From assembly GCA_032622095.1 (NCBI GenBank), contig CP136063.1, forward strand, positions 87,829,980-87,893,979: a stretch of DNA of 64,000 nucleotides. Reading direction: 5' to 3'. Below, piece after piece: positions 26,659-41,600 of the stretch. The notes beneath the pieces were generated by a model that saw nothing but the letters and a program-made list of their open reading frames with translations, searched no databases and was not told the origin of the DNA. Positions within the stretch are counted from its first letter, which is position 1. Each line of letters begins with the position of its first letter. The position numbers and the translations under genes were made by a program. This stretch comes from Siphonodentalium dalli. Taxonomy: Eukaryota > Mollusca > Scaphopoda > Gadilida > Siphonodentaliidae.

Positions 26659-29600
26659 CTTTGAACATATATCCCAATGTGTACAATATTTATCTAGCTA
26701 TTGGAAAAAATGACATCACTAGCAGTGTTGAAATAAGTCTTAACATTATAATTTGTATTGGATTCAAAAGCAATATTTGCTTGATATGATATTGATAATA
26801 GTCAAATATCCATTTTGCAGCACCATTCTGGTCGCCACCAAAGAGACAACCTTTATCAATTGAATATGATCCATCCAAAAAAATGTAAGTTCACTTTTAT
26901 GCAGATCCTTCATTTTATGGTGAAATGTGGTCTGAGAGGTATGACGTAAACTGTATGTTGAATGATATTAATATAGCTTGAGGGTCCTGCGAGTCGGTAC
27001 TTTTCCACAAATTCGAAATCCGATATAGAATCTGGGGGGTTTGGTCATATTGATTAGAGTTCTGTCTTCAAATTAGCCTAAAGAGACTCAATGTGATATG
27101 TTAACACCCACGATCTAAAATGTGGAACATATATACCTGGTAACTAGGGATATGCGAATCGGGGATTTTGTATCGAATCTCAATATCGAATCTCTTTCCT
27201 GATATCGACATCGAATCGAATCTCGAATCGAATCAGAGCTTTAGTGATTGACATTGTTTGCCAATTCGCATAGTGTCGATACAGATTACAAATATATGCA
27301 GCGATTGATCACCGTCATGGGTTGGGATCAAAGCAAATAATTTGCATAATGCATGTCTATTCTGAAATGCATACATTCAAAATTAGCTGCGTTGGCTAAC
27401 TTGGCTACCTTGTGCTTCAATTTCTGTGAGTTCAGGTCATTTTGGCATGTGTTATTTAGATGCACAAAATGAGACTACACCAAAGTTTCGCCGATTCGAA
27501 AATATCCGAATCAGCGGACCGATTTGGTATCGATCTCTAATCGGGTGCCCAATATCAACATCGAATTGAATCTCGAATAGTTGCAGGTCCCTACTGGTAA
27601 CACAAGTAACCATGCAGTTATCGATACCATACAAATACCAATTGATCATCAAATACTAGTCCCTTCGGGTACATGTAGTTTGTATTTTGTGCATGCTTTT
27701 TTTATGTTACCTGAGTGAACACACATTCAATAATTTAACTCATCAAGCGAATGCAACAAATATTGGGTATACATAATTTCTATTCGATAGACAAAATTAT
27801 TCAAATCGATGATCTGATTCGGTGTCGACACCAAATTGCATCGGCGATATTGACATCAAATCGAATCTCATTTATTCGCAGGGCCCTATATAGCTCTTTG
27901 TAGAAGCTATCAGCTGTATGCTTTCTTCAATTGCTACGTTATGAATCAACAGTTATATTGAGTTATATACTTGATGTACTACTATGCACATTGAATGGCG
28001 CACTGGAAGATAGAAGAAACACTTTTCAGGCAGGATGTGTCCCTCAAAGCTGATCCCCCTCAGTTATCAATGCTTTCTTACTCTACAATCACAATTAGCG
28101 ATGAAAAATTGATACCAAGAATTCCTAAATACACTACAGTAATGCTCTAATTAATCGACTCCTTAACCACAGCAGAATTATGGGTAACTTTTCAGGATTT
28201 AGTCGTAAATATGGCCTGTTGCCATTCATCGGAAAGCTCTTCCCGAGAGCTTTCTGATGAATGACAACAAGCCATATTTCCAACTAAATCCTGAAAAGTT
28301 ACCCATAATTCTGCTGTGGTTAAGAAGTCGATTACTTAGAGCATTACTGTATAATGCTTATTAAAATGGCCTTACTATAGTTGCTTGCATGTTCTGATAA
28401 AATATGCAGATGATGGGCATAGGAACACACCCTATGTGTTCCCATTCATTCATTTGTAGGAATGAACAGATAGAAGCCCAATAATGTTAACCCTTTCATG
28501 ACAGGAGCCACGCTGGTGCAGCATTGAAGATCCTGTGCCAGTGTATTCTCTTGTATATGCGAGTCTCCCATAGGGAGCCTCGCATATATAAGAGAATGCA
28601 CTGGCCTACAAGGTCAAGGTAAATATTTTTCGGCCAATGTATTCTCTTATATATGCGAGATGCCCTATGGGAGACTATCATATATAAGAGAATTATTGCC
28701 ACTGGGTTTTCGCAAAATTTCAGGAAGCGCCAGTCATGGCAGGGTTAATAGTAGTAATACTATTATTTAAACATTCCTACAAATTAAATGACTGTAATCA
28801 AGAACTACTCATCAGCTAGTACCATGCTACATACCAATTTTGATATCAAATTTTATTCATGCCTCTTCTTGGAAAAAAAACACACTGTTCCTCCATCTTA
28901 TCTTTTTCAAACCATAATACACTCGTGTGTAGAATTAAACGACGTCATACAATTTAAGTGACGTTTGCCTCGACAATGAAGCCATAATTTCAATATAAAG
29001 GCATCCATTATTTTTTCTCAAAATAAATTATAAATGATCAGTTACGAGATGTCGATTGGGGCAGATAATGAACTGCACACGTGTGACTGGCCAATAGTTT
29101 ATGGCACTCTTGCGATCACAGAAGGATAACACTCGAGGCCTTCAGCCTTTCATGTTACGCTTCTGCCATTTCACTCATGCAATAAACTGACAGCCAGGAA
29201 CACACAACTCAAGTGCTGTTCTTTGTGTATATATACTGATAATTATGGAGTTAATTTTGCCGAATTGAAATTATTTTTGCACTTGTTACCAGGTATATAT
29301 GTGCCACATTTTAGATCGTGGGTGTTAACATATGGTAACTACCCATAAGCTAGTATCAAGTTATCAAACAGTTGAACTTTTGCTCACAACTTCCAATTAG
29401 GGCTGTAACAATGCGCAGGGTTCACAATGTGATGCGCATCACGATTTTTCCCCTACGATGTGATGCAAACTTAACTTGATGAACCTGATAATTGTCAATA
29501 CAGAACAATGAACAATGGACAGCTCTACACAGTAAATATGTGTACCCTGAAGCTAATTTTTCTATATATAGTTGTCACAGAATGTCTTATAAATCAAATA

Positions 29601-32600
29601 TTGAAACAAATGGTTTTACCGTCTGATTGTTGCCAAACTTGTTGGTTAACCCTTTCAGTGCCAGGGGCCGATCTCATGGGCCCTAATTTACGGTCTGGAA
29701 AATCTGCCCTTTTTATATTTTTTTAGGTTGAATTTTTTTTGGGTATGCTTAAGCATGCTAAGCAAATTTAAAAACAAACTGGATAAAACCTTAGGGGCAT
29801 GTTATAACTCAAAACTATCACCAAGTATTCATAGTAATAATTTTGATGCCCATGAAAAACGTAAGATTCCCTGGCGATAAACCTACAAAATAAGTCTGTT
29901 AATTCACCCTCTGAAGTGTAAGCAGAATGAGGTCCCCAGAGGGTGAATTTGGTGATGCTAGCCTGCTATGCAGGGTAGCATCACTAAATTCACCCTCTGG
30001 GGACCTCATTCTGTAAATGACAGACACACTATTTCAAGGCTTGCTGCTGCTGCTATTCAAGACATGAATTGTGACGCATCGTGGTAACATTCTGACGATG
30101 CAATGCAGAGAAATAATCACTTTGCATCGTTGCAGCCCTACTTCCAATTATATTGTGTTAAGCTCTATGTTTTTATGGAACAACTTGTGACATGAATTTT
30201 TAGTGACCTTACTTAGGCCAAAATAAACAAGACATGTGTTTCTGGTGACCCGCCTGCCCCTATTCCAGCACCCCTGACCATTTTCATTTTATTGATTTTG
30301 CAAAATTAGTACGCATCCCATTTTATTTTCCATGTAAACCGATTCATTTCCCTGTAAAACGGACACATCGCATGTACTCTTAAACCGAAAATTATACCAC
30401 ACTTCAATTAGGTCACAGCCGAAACAATCTTATTTTTTCATGTTTTATTCAATAAAACAATAATTTACACTATATTTTTATATTATGTACTTAGTTTTAT
30501 AATTTTATAGTACATTAGAACAAGGGTGTATTCATATTTATTTTGAGCAAAGTTGAAAAAAAAAATGAAAAGCCACCCCCCCCCCCCCCACCCCCTCCCC
30601 TAATTTTTTCTTGCCTGTCACCAGAAACACAGGTATAAATTTTTTGGCCTAATTTTCTGTTTTCTTCCAGACATGTATCATTTGTTGCCAGTTGTGCCCA
30701 ATTATATGCTGATATTTATGGAGTATCTTATACACAGGAGGTCAGTCTAATTAAAACATTCTTCAATAGAACTATTTAACATGATTAACCATTCCAGCGT
30801 CACTGGAGCTTCCTGAAATTTTGCGAAAACCCTGTGCCAATGCATTCCCTTATATATGCGAGTATGGGAGACTCACATATATAAGAGAATACAATGTCAT
30901 AGCAATATTTACCCTGACCTTGTAAGCCAGTGCATTCTCTTATATATGGGAGACCCAAATATATAAGAGAATGCACTGGCACAGGATCTTTAATGCTGCA
31001 CCAGTGAAGCTCCCGTCATGAAATGATTAACTCTTTCAACGACGAGCATCCAGAAAATTATGTTACCTGGCTGCCAGCCCCTTGAACGACACCATGAGGT
31101 TATATTATTATATTGACATCAGTCGGCTACCATTTTTGAGCCATCTTGGCTGGCTGATTTTTTCACCACACCCTAATTGGTTGTACTGATAGACAAAAAA
31201 TCCATTGGAATAGTACATTTAGTTAAAGAAAGTGATTCTGTTGCCGTCTTTGTCAATGTCAATACACAACCCTGGAATACTTATGAATTTGCATGGGTAT
31301 CATATCAGGCATTCAAATGAATTTCAATACTGACATATCAGCTGAATTGGTGGATGCTCTGGTCTGATGTACACTTAATATATGTGTGTCAATATATTAA
31401 CTGGTTCAGTGCTGAAAGCCCATATTTGGACGCTATGTAAGAGTGCTGGAAGCCCAGATCTGGGCTTTGGCGATGACACTGTATTGCTTGTTTAGTTTAA
31501 TCATTTAAATAGAGTTTGTCAGGTAATATTTTAGAAATAGTGTTGCATATATAATTAAATTGGGACATTGTGAAGTTTTAATGGATGCCGACTGGTAAAA
31601 TTGTGAGAAAATGTACTTCTATTGCAAAAAGTTTGAGAAAAATGACAAATTGTTTTGCCAAACGGCGTCCGACAACCAAGATCATAACCATAATCTAATC
31701 AGACAACCAGGCTCATATCCATAACCTAATTTGACAACAATACAACCAGGCTCATTACCATAGCCTAATGCGATATCCAGGACCATAACCATAGCCTAAT
31801 GAAACATCCAGACTCATAACCATTTCCTAATGAGATATCCAGACCCATAACCATAGTCTAAGCAGACATCCAGGCTCATAGCCATAGCCTAACGAAACAT
31901 CCAGGCCCATAACCATAGCCTGATGAGACATCCAGTCTCATAACCACAGCCTAATGAGACATTCAGGCTCATAACCATAGCCTATTGAGACATCCAGGCT
32001 CATAACTTTATCACAAATGTAAACATGTGGGGGTCAAAATTGAGTAAAGAGTGCAAATGAAATAAATTACCTACTCCGAGCATAAAATTCAATGATTTTC
32101 TGTTTATTGAAATAAATATACGCATTTCATTATGTGCATGTAGGATATTTAGCAGTGAACCAGTTAAAGATCTTTAATTGAGTCAAAGCTTTTGTGAAAC
32201 AGTGATTGTTGCCTCTAACAGAGTTATTTTCACAAATGCAGGATTGTCCAAGTTTAAGTCAAAATATACTTGCTCGACGCCTTCATCAGTTGAGACACTG
32301 AGGCCTTTCTGAAGATTGTCATCAAATGTCCTTTTTGTGGACACTCTGATACTGCAGGCAATCAAGCCTGAGGTTATTGTGCCTGTCATTTGCAGAATGA
32401 GGTCCCCAGAGGGTGAATTTAGTAACGCTATCCCGCATAGTGGCTAGAATCACCAAATTCACCCTCATGGGACCTCATTCTGCATGGCCTCATCTGCTAC
32501 GGGAGACATAGACTCACATTGAAGTTCCCAAATGGTGAATATATTGATGTACACCCATTGGGAACCTCAATTATGCAATGTTTTGTCTGCCAATTTGTGG

Positions 32601-35600
32601 ATATAGAGAAATTAACTAAAAAAGAAATAGAATCTATGTGAAGAAGTTTCTGTAGAAATTTGATAATAAAGAAACTTTGCATAGAAGATGAGGCTAAGCA
32701 GAATGAGGTCCCCAGAGGGTGAATTTAGTGATGCTAGCCCAATATGTGGGATAGCATCACTAAATTCACCCTCTGGTGGCCTCATTCTTCAAAACGACAG
32801 GCACACTAAACTCAGGCCTGCTATAACCGGGTCATTGTCACAATGTAAATGTATTTTTTAAATATATACTGTCACAAAACCAGTTTCAATTTAGTCATTT
32901 GGCTCATTTGTTCACTGTCATTGGTATTTATTGTTTCAAAATGAATAGAACAAATGCGAGAAAGGAATAGAGAGAAAACGTAAAAAACAGAGTTATGCCA
33001 CTTTTAATCTTAGAATTTGCTGATTATTATCTTGTTCGGATGATAACTTGAGTTAAATCATCTGATACCTTTACAATGTTAAGTTATGGTCAAGTTCTAA
33101 TTTGGGTTCGTTCCAACCATTTCTGACCGAGTTATGCCCCTTTTCAAATTTAAATTTAATGATTATCTTGTTATCTGGATGATAACTTGAATAATTTCAT
33201 CTCCATGACTCTGAAAGACCCACTTAATTTTCGAGTCACTGATTATTTTTTATAGTGCCTTGATATACGGTTTTAATAACAATCTATGCCATAAAATATG
33301 ATAAAAACACTATTATTCATCACCATTTGAAACGTCTGTGTCTCAGAAGATGCCCATAGAGAAATAGAAAACAGTTGAAATCATAGAAAGATTACCCCAG
33401 TTATGGCTCCCAGAATGCAATGAAATTCGAACTAAAAATGTATTTTCAATGGAAGGGGAATAACTCTATCTTTAAGATTAAGAGTTATTCCCCCTCCAAT
33501 GAAAATAATACAATTTGAACTACAATCCAGATGAGAAAAAAAAACACGTCAGTAACTCTACAAAAACAACATGTCCACAGTTTATTACACCGGATAAGTT
33601 GATAATACAATGTTTTGGAGCTTCCTCTTTCAAATTGTATATAATATGACAAATATTTTATATATGTGATCTGGGGGTTCAAAAATTAAGTGTACCTTTA
33701 ACACAAAATGTTTTCAGTTTTCGGATACTTCCCTCAGATACTAATCATCATAAAAAGTCATAAATTTCTGTTTGCAGGATTTGAGCCCAGATCAGGTCAA
33801 CCTTTTTGTGTCACAGGTTCCAGTTCCTAAATTTCGATCTTCAAGCAAGGTAAATCATGCTAATTCCAAACAATTTACCAAGAGTTAAGAGTGGTTCTCA
33901 CATGACCATTTATATTCCACTCTTTGAGTCTCAAAAAACTTACTTCCTGAACGTCCTCGAGATGTATGTCGTCAGGCTTCGTATTTTGTTGTCCTCCGAG
34001 AACTAAATTTTGGGAGACTATAAAAATTAGCGGTGTCTGCATGTCCATCCATCTGGGAGTCCGTCTGTCCATCCGAAAGGTTTCTTCTCCGGATGATAAC
34101 TTGAATGGTATTTGACAGAATATTGAAGAAACTTGGTATGTGGCTTTCATATGAGAAAATGACGATCAAGTTCACTTTATTTGGAAACAAAGTTTAATTC
34201 AATGATTGTTTCCAGAATCAAATTTTTCATTTCTGAAAAAGCAACAGGTCAAATAAATCTAATGTATAGGAATTTTCAGCTTTTAGACTGAATGGGAGAA
34301 ACTATTTAGTTATGAACATTATTATTTTTTGCCTGCAGAAAATTGAAACTGATGAATCAGCTAAAAAGGAGGATTCACCAGTTGAGGAGGTTGATGTGGA
34401 TGAGCTGACTGTGGCCGCCGATATAATCAAATCTGCTGCGAACAACTGTACATCAGGTATGGTATAACGTCACTGTGGCCGCCGATATAATCAAATCTGC
34501 TGCGAACAACTGTACATCAGGTATGGTATAACGTCACCCATCGTATGGCTATGTATAGACGTAGTATGAAATTTTTGCTGATTTCCCAATATTAAATACA
34601 AATAGGACTAGTACACAATTTTATGCAGTTTTGAAATTTCAAGGTGAATGATGACATATTTCTTGCCCATTATTTCATGGAAGAAATCTTTCACCAATGA
34701 ATATGGGCCTTTTGTTCAATCAATTGATATCTCAGACATCAAACGATTGGTGCCAACGGCAGATATCCTGGATATTTTAACTGGCTTTACTAAATTGTTC
34801 AATGTTTATTGTGACCTGCCTTAACCCTTTCTATACTAAATGGATTCTCCCATTCAGATATAAAAGTATACATTGGAATGGTCTATTATTCATTTGGAGG
34901 GGCGTTCAGGTAATAAAAGCAGAAGACAGACAGAAAAACAGATAATACAATATCAGAATGATTCATTGGTGGGAAATGTTGAGATAGTAAGTCCTATGGT
35001 CATTTGTTGAACTTTTTATCTGAACAGTTCCTGAGAGAACTATTCATCAAAGAGTATTTAGATTCAGGGTTCCCAGCTTATATTTACAAAACCTATTTTA
35101 CTTTTATTTACACTCAAGAGTATAAAATATTTGTTTGGAACCAGAAGTGCTCAGGGTTGGCGCTGGACGAAAATTTACACTTACCAAACTTTTTGCCAAC
35201 TGAAATTATTTTTTGCCAAATTACAAAAATATTTGCCAAATTTAATTGCCCGTATAATTGCGGAAATTATCGTGTTTTATCTTTGTTATATACTGTAAAA
35301 ACTAACCACAGACACAGGTCAAATGAGCTACTAGAAAAGCAAGTTAGTATTTCTAATAAATGTCAAAGTAGCAATAAATACCTAAGCAACACCTGTCTGG
35401 AAACTACGCTTTATGTTGCTACAGTGTCATCAAGCATACATATTATTTCGCCTTGTATTACTGCTGAAATCAACGAGCTATAAATTAATCCGTCGTCATG
35501 TAAATTGATAGATTTCTTGTTTTGGTTTCCCATTGTATTGTCTGTAATTTGGCACACGTAACCCATGTTTGATGATGTTTTATGATTAGATAGTTCACAT

Positions 35601-38600
35601 TGCCAATCCATGTTCGATGATGTTTTATGACTAGATAGTTCACTTGCCAAATGAATTTTTTTTTTGCCAAATGAAAATATTATTTGCCATGGCAAGCGGC
35701 AGTGCGAACCCTGGAAGTGCTACATGCAAGACGCTGTTTTGTTTGATATTGAATATTATCTACCATTTCCTATGAAATTCCCTGATAAAATTGGAGATAA
35801 AAGCATCTGTAGTGTTACTGCAGTTGTGATTCAAGGCTCTCGTGACGACCTTGACTGATCAAAATAATTAATGAACTGACGTGCAATCACGTGCAAAATC
35901 AAAACAATGGTCCAATGTATATTCTTGCACACTATAAACAAATAGTTCCTAGTTTTTATCAGTATTTGATTGCCTCCCATCGTGGGTATTATGTTAAAAC
36001 ATATCAGAAGTATTAACTAATATATATTTGTTGAGTATTTATTATTTAAAGACATATTATGGGCTTGTTCGGGTACGTGAAACTGATAAGTTAGTACTCA
36101 TGTGCAATGCCAACTGTGGGAATGTAGCATTCTACTAACATTGCCGAAAATCTCAAAGAAATCGACCATACCACTCCATAGATATCACCGTCTGAACTAT
36201 GCTTAATTGTAAATATTTACATCTCGATTCGGGACGCAACAATCGGCGATAAACTAACGCCAATGATTTCGCCATCGAGAGTCATTGCATTGAATTAATA
36301 TATACAAATGACAGTGTGTGTGCTGTAAATTTGGATTAATATTCGTAAAAATAACTACTTTGAGCAAGATTGTTCTCCAATTCTATTTGATCACCCAACC
36401 GGAGTGTTTCACATCACTTTAATCATATAAAAAATCAAGATTATGAAATTTTGTCCATTGAATTCAATTTCCTTTAGACATATGCACGTGCAATTGCTGT
36501 TGGGAGAATTTAGCATATCAAGCTAATCGTGTGACACAGTTACACTTGCAGGTTGGGAGAATTTACTCAATAAAGCGAATCATTGTGCACAAATCCAACG
36601 ATTTTGGCTTTTAAAATGTAACTTATGTGGTGGATTCTGTCACACAAATGGTAGATAAACGTGTTATACACACAGTGTGTTTGTACTGATTCATGTATCG
36701 CGACTTGGCTCATTTTCATGGTCATAGGGACTCGGCTATATGACCATAAAAACGGGCTTCGTCGCGATACATGTATCGGTACAAACACATTGTGTATATA
36801 ACACATATTTTTATGTATTTAAAGACATATTACGTACTTGTTCGGGTGTGTGAAACTGATAAGTTAGTGTTCAGGCACTATGCCAACTGGAGGAATGTAA
36901 CATTCTACTAACATCGCCGAAAATCTCAAGCAAATCGACCACATCACTCCATAGAAAACATCGTCTGAACTACCCTCAATTGTAAATATTTACTACTTGA
37001 TTCGGGATGCATTTTTTGGCGATAAACTAACAAAACCCATTTTGCCATCGATATTGGTTGCATTTAATTAATAGATAAGAATGACTATGTGTGTTGTCAA
37101 TTTGGATATAATATTTGTAACAATAACTACTTTGAACAAGAATATTCTCCATTTCTATCTGATCACCCTACCGGAGTGTTTCACATCACTTTAATTCCAA
37201 TTATTTTAACGTTTTAGAGGGACACCAACAATTATTATGTTACGGTTTTAATAACAAAATTACCATCTCTGGTATTTATGGGTGTAGTTTATATTACATA
37301 TTAGGTTTTCAACATTTTAAAAAAAATTCAAAGCAGAAGACAATTATAAAATTTTAAGTTGTTGTTATTGTAGGTCTTGAAACCTGAATATGTCTTATAA
37401 TTATTGGTATGTCTAAGTCAATCGAAAATTTCTGAAAAATGAATTTATATTAGATTGACTTCAAATTACATGGAAAGTAATTTTTTTGTTGCAATCCTTT
37501 ACTTTGTAGCCCTACGATCAATGAACCCTCTGGACTTTGAGAAGGATGATGACTCAAACGGCCATATAGACTTCATTAGTTCTGCTGCTGTAAGTCAATT
37601 ATTATTATTATTATAAAAATTATATATAGATTGTATACATGTTGACTTTGTTGAATCTGTCATTGTCATAAGCTATCGAACATTCAGGTATCTAGCCATT
37701 TGCCAGTGACTATTTAACAAGTTTTCTCAGAGTATATGAGAAATATTGTTATACATCTTCCAAGAAAGTACCTTTTTTTTTAGCTGTCAAAAATGATTAT
37801 GAAGTGATTTTACCACACATTATTTATTGGACACCTACATCTATCACTTGTATCTCATCCAAGGACTTCAGTAGTATTTAAAATTATGGGTAAGAAAATA
37901 GGTACTATTTTTGCTTAAAGCCATTAACCCTTTCAGTGCCAAGTCCGATTTTATGTATCAACCCATATTTCTAAGAGCTCTTTCCATCAATGTATCACAT
38001 TATTATAATCAATAAATTTTAAAAATGATCAAGGAAATATGGGTTGATACAAAAATCGGACTTGGCACTGAAAGGGTTGAGTGTTTATTCTAAACAATTA
38101 AATAACATCTCAGTTTAATCCTATTTGACCATTATTTCATAACATGTTGACATTTAGCTATATCCAAATGCTTCCCTTGATAAATTCATTCCTGTAAAGA
38201 CATACTTTATTTTATATGCAGAATCTGCGTGCAGCGATGTATAACATTGACAGTGTTGATAGATTGAGAGCGAAGAGAATTGCTGGAAACATTGTTCCGG
38301 CCATAGCAACAACAACTGCTGCAGTCGCCGGATTGGTGAGTGTCTATTGAAACTGAATAATTTTATTTTTTATCATGATCACAACCCGTGTATAATATGT
38401 ATTACCGGTAACTATTAAATAAAATTTTATATTAATTTATTTTCTTTATAAACCATTTGTTTGGAAGTTTGGAATTGTAATGGAAGTTTGCCATAATGGC
38501 TTTTAAAGGACTGTCAAATGGCGCTCATGTTGTACGTTTTACTGATTTTTTTTGTATGTTTTCATGCATACAAAATGGCGTAATGTGTTGTCACCACATA

Positions 38601-41600
38601 TATAAACATTAGCCCAATTTTCATTGAGCTCTGATCATGGATGCCTTGTCAGTGAGGGTATGGGATTATGGCTTTGAAGTAGGCGCAATGAAATTGTTTG
38701 GTTATTTATGCCAACACACACCGATGAACGAATGCTGGTAGTCGCTGATCAGAAACATCTGTCTCTTTGTTCCCTTGTGTATGGGAAGACATTTCAATTA
38801 GATACTTTAATTTTTTGTCATTTTTAAAGGCCCACTTAATTTTCGAACCCCCAGATTACATTATATAAAATATATGCCATAGTATATACCATTTGAAAGA
38901 GGAAACCCCAAAACATTGTATTATCAACTTATCAGGTGTAATAAACTGTGGAGATGTTGTTTTTGTTGAGGTACATACGTGTTTTTTGTGCTTAAGTTTA
39001 ATCTAAATTTTACTGCAAAGTCTATAATTTTCAATGGAAGGGGAATAACTCTATATCTTAGTTTGAATACTGTGCATTCTGGGAGCCAAAACATGGAAAA
39101 TATTTCAATGATTTCAGCTATTTTCTATTACTCTGTGGGCACCTTCTGAGACAGAGACATTCCAAATGGTGATGAATTTTAATATTTTAATCATATTTTA
39201 TGTCATAGATTGTTATTAAAACCGTATATCAAGGCACTATACAAAAAAATAATTGGTGACTCAAAAATTGAGAGGGCCTTTAAATTTGAAAACTGGCTAA
39301 ATTATTAGCAGATCGCTGCCGACGATATACCAACTATTCATTTTTTTCATATATAAAAATTATATCGCGATATGACTAAATACCGAAAAACATTGAACCA
39401 ATAATTTCTAGTTGCTAAACTGTCAGGTCAAATCTTTTGACTATCATTTCCTATCACTAATTAATTTTTATGTTTCAGGCATCGATAGAACTGGTAAAGG
39501 TAATCATGAATTCTCCACTCTGTGATCTCAAGAATGCATTCATCAATCTGTCGTTACCTGTGATGCTATTCTCCGAGCCAGGGGCTGCTGAGAGAAATGT
39601 AATCAGGTATGTCCACCCTGGGGTGTAACTAGGTAATCTCCATAGGTGGTGGTATCAACCCCTGAAATTTCAAACTGCACGCTGCTCTTTTGTGCGAGCC
39701 ACTGAACTCAAATATAGTCAAACAGTGTTATGATGTGAAAGAGTTGCGACAGCATCTTATTTATCTCACAGGGTTGAATTGTGTAGGAATTTGGGGGTTA
39801 ACCAGGAATATTTTGGAGAGCCATACTTTCGAATTGAGAAGCACTGTACGTGAGTCAGATATAACTAATATGTTTGATACAAGGTCATACATCTGTCACA
39901 TCTCCCAAGATCGAAATAACATGATGACAAAATAAAAACACAGCGGGCCTCTGGATGACAAGGATTGTTTGATCAAGGGAGTGAGTTGCGGATGGTGCAA
40001 GGATATATTTTGCAAGAGCATAGCTCTAGCGAACTGTAACTGCGCCATCTGCAACAAGTTCTTTAAAAGATTTGAGATTATGCTGCAAGTTGTTGTTCTG
40101 TATTTATTCTACACCGTTATGTCAGATAAGTTCAATCCATTACTGTCACCTTCATTGTTACTATATAGCTACTATTATTGCCATTTATGTCTGATGAATA
40201 ACCAGTTATGATCGGGGCATCACCTGAAGCAGATCATTGATGTAATTTACCTCATCTTTCAACAATGTCAACAAGAATATTTTCGGCTTGTATTCCACTA
40301 GAGGTATACACTAATATGTTGTAGGAGTGTTGGGTGGTGACAGCTGTCAGTGGAAGGTCCTTACCTGAGGGTCATCTACATGGAAATGACTGACCACTGA
40401 GCAGTTGTCACCACTTCAACTTTTTGGTCCAACGACGATGTGGAAGCTTGATACTCATTGGCTTCGGGTGTATGGGCGTCTCTCATTGGCTTTGCCAGGA
40501 CAAGTGTCATAAAATATGATTAAAATACTATAATTCATCACCATTTGAAACGTCTGTGTCTCATATATGACCATATAGAAATAGAAAACAGCTGAAATAA
40601 TAAAAAGATTACCCCATTTTGGATCCCAGAATGCAACAGAATTCAAACTAAAAATGTATTTCCAATTGAAGGGGAATAACTCTATATTTAAAATTTAGAG
40701 TTATCGCCCCTCCATTGAAAATAATACACTTTGCACAACAAAACCAGATGAAACTTAAGCACAAAACATGATGGTAACTCAACAAAAACAACATGTTCAC
40801 AGTTTATTACGCCAGATAAGTTGATAATACAATGTTTTGGAGCTTCCTCTTTCAAATGGTATATAATATGGCATATATTTTATATATGTGATCTGGGGGT
40901 TCGAAAATTAAGTAGGCCTTTAAGAAAATATATATAGATATAGATACTTAAACATGAGGCAGTTTTAACATGCAGGCAGGTTAATATTTATTGCATCTTT
41001 AAGCTACCAGTAATTGCAAAAATAATCAGTCAGTTACCTGTTTTTTTCTTACTGGCCACAACATCAGTTTCATTATTTAATTTTTCTGACTGTTCCAATG
41101 ACAAATTTGTCTATATTTATAGGGAAGGTTTGACATTCACCATGTGGGACAAGTGGGAGGTTAGAGGAAACAAGAACTTCACACTACAGCAGTTCATGGA
41201 CTACTTCAAGGTATATATTTAAAAATAATAATTTAGTAATATAAAGTATATAATCTTCAGTTGTAATTGATAATTATAAAATATTATATGAAATGTTATG
41301 TAAATCTATTTAGGCCATGCAAAGTCAATTTCTCTTTTCTTAGGCCTGCCCTCATGATCACGAAACCCCGCATGTGCAACCTTTTTATTCGCGTTTAATA
41401 TGTCGGGGAAATGTTTTATCATACAAAATAATAGGTTTGTTTTTATTTTAAAGGTACTCAAACCGATTCGATGGTCCGCGTATCATCAGATTCCAACAAC
41501 AACATTTTTTGAAATGCCACTTGAGTTATAAGAATCAATTAGTTGCCCAAAAATAATGCTAACGACAGTCAACTATAGTATAATATTGCCCAAGACCTGT

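Noticed and set aside
35004-35483. 159-residue + strand frame
   Set aside because: It runs across the boundary of a hAT-like element into AT-rich filler and shows no motif.
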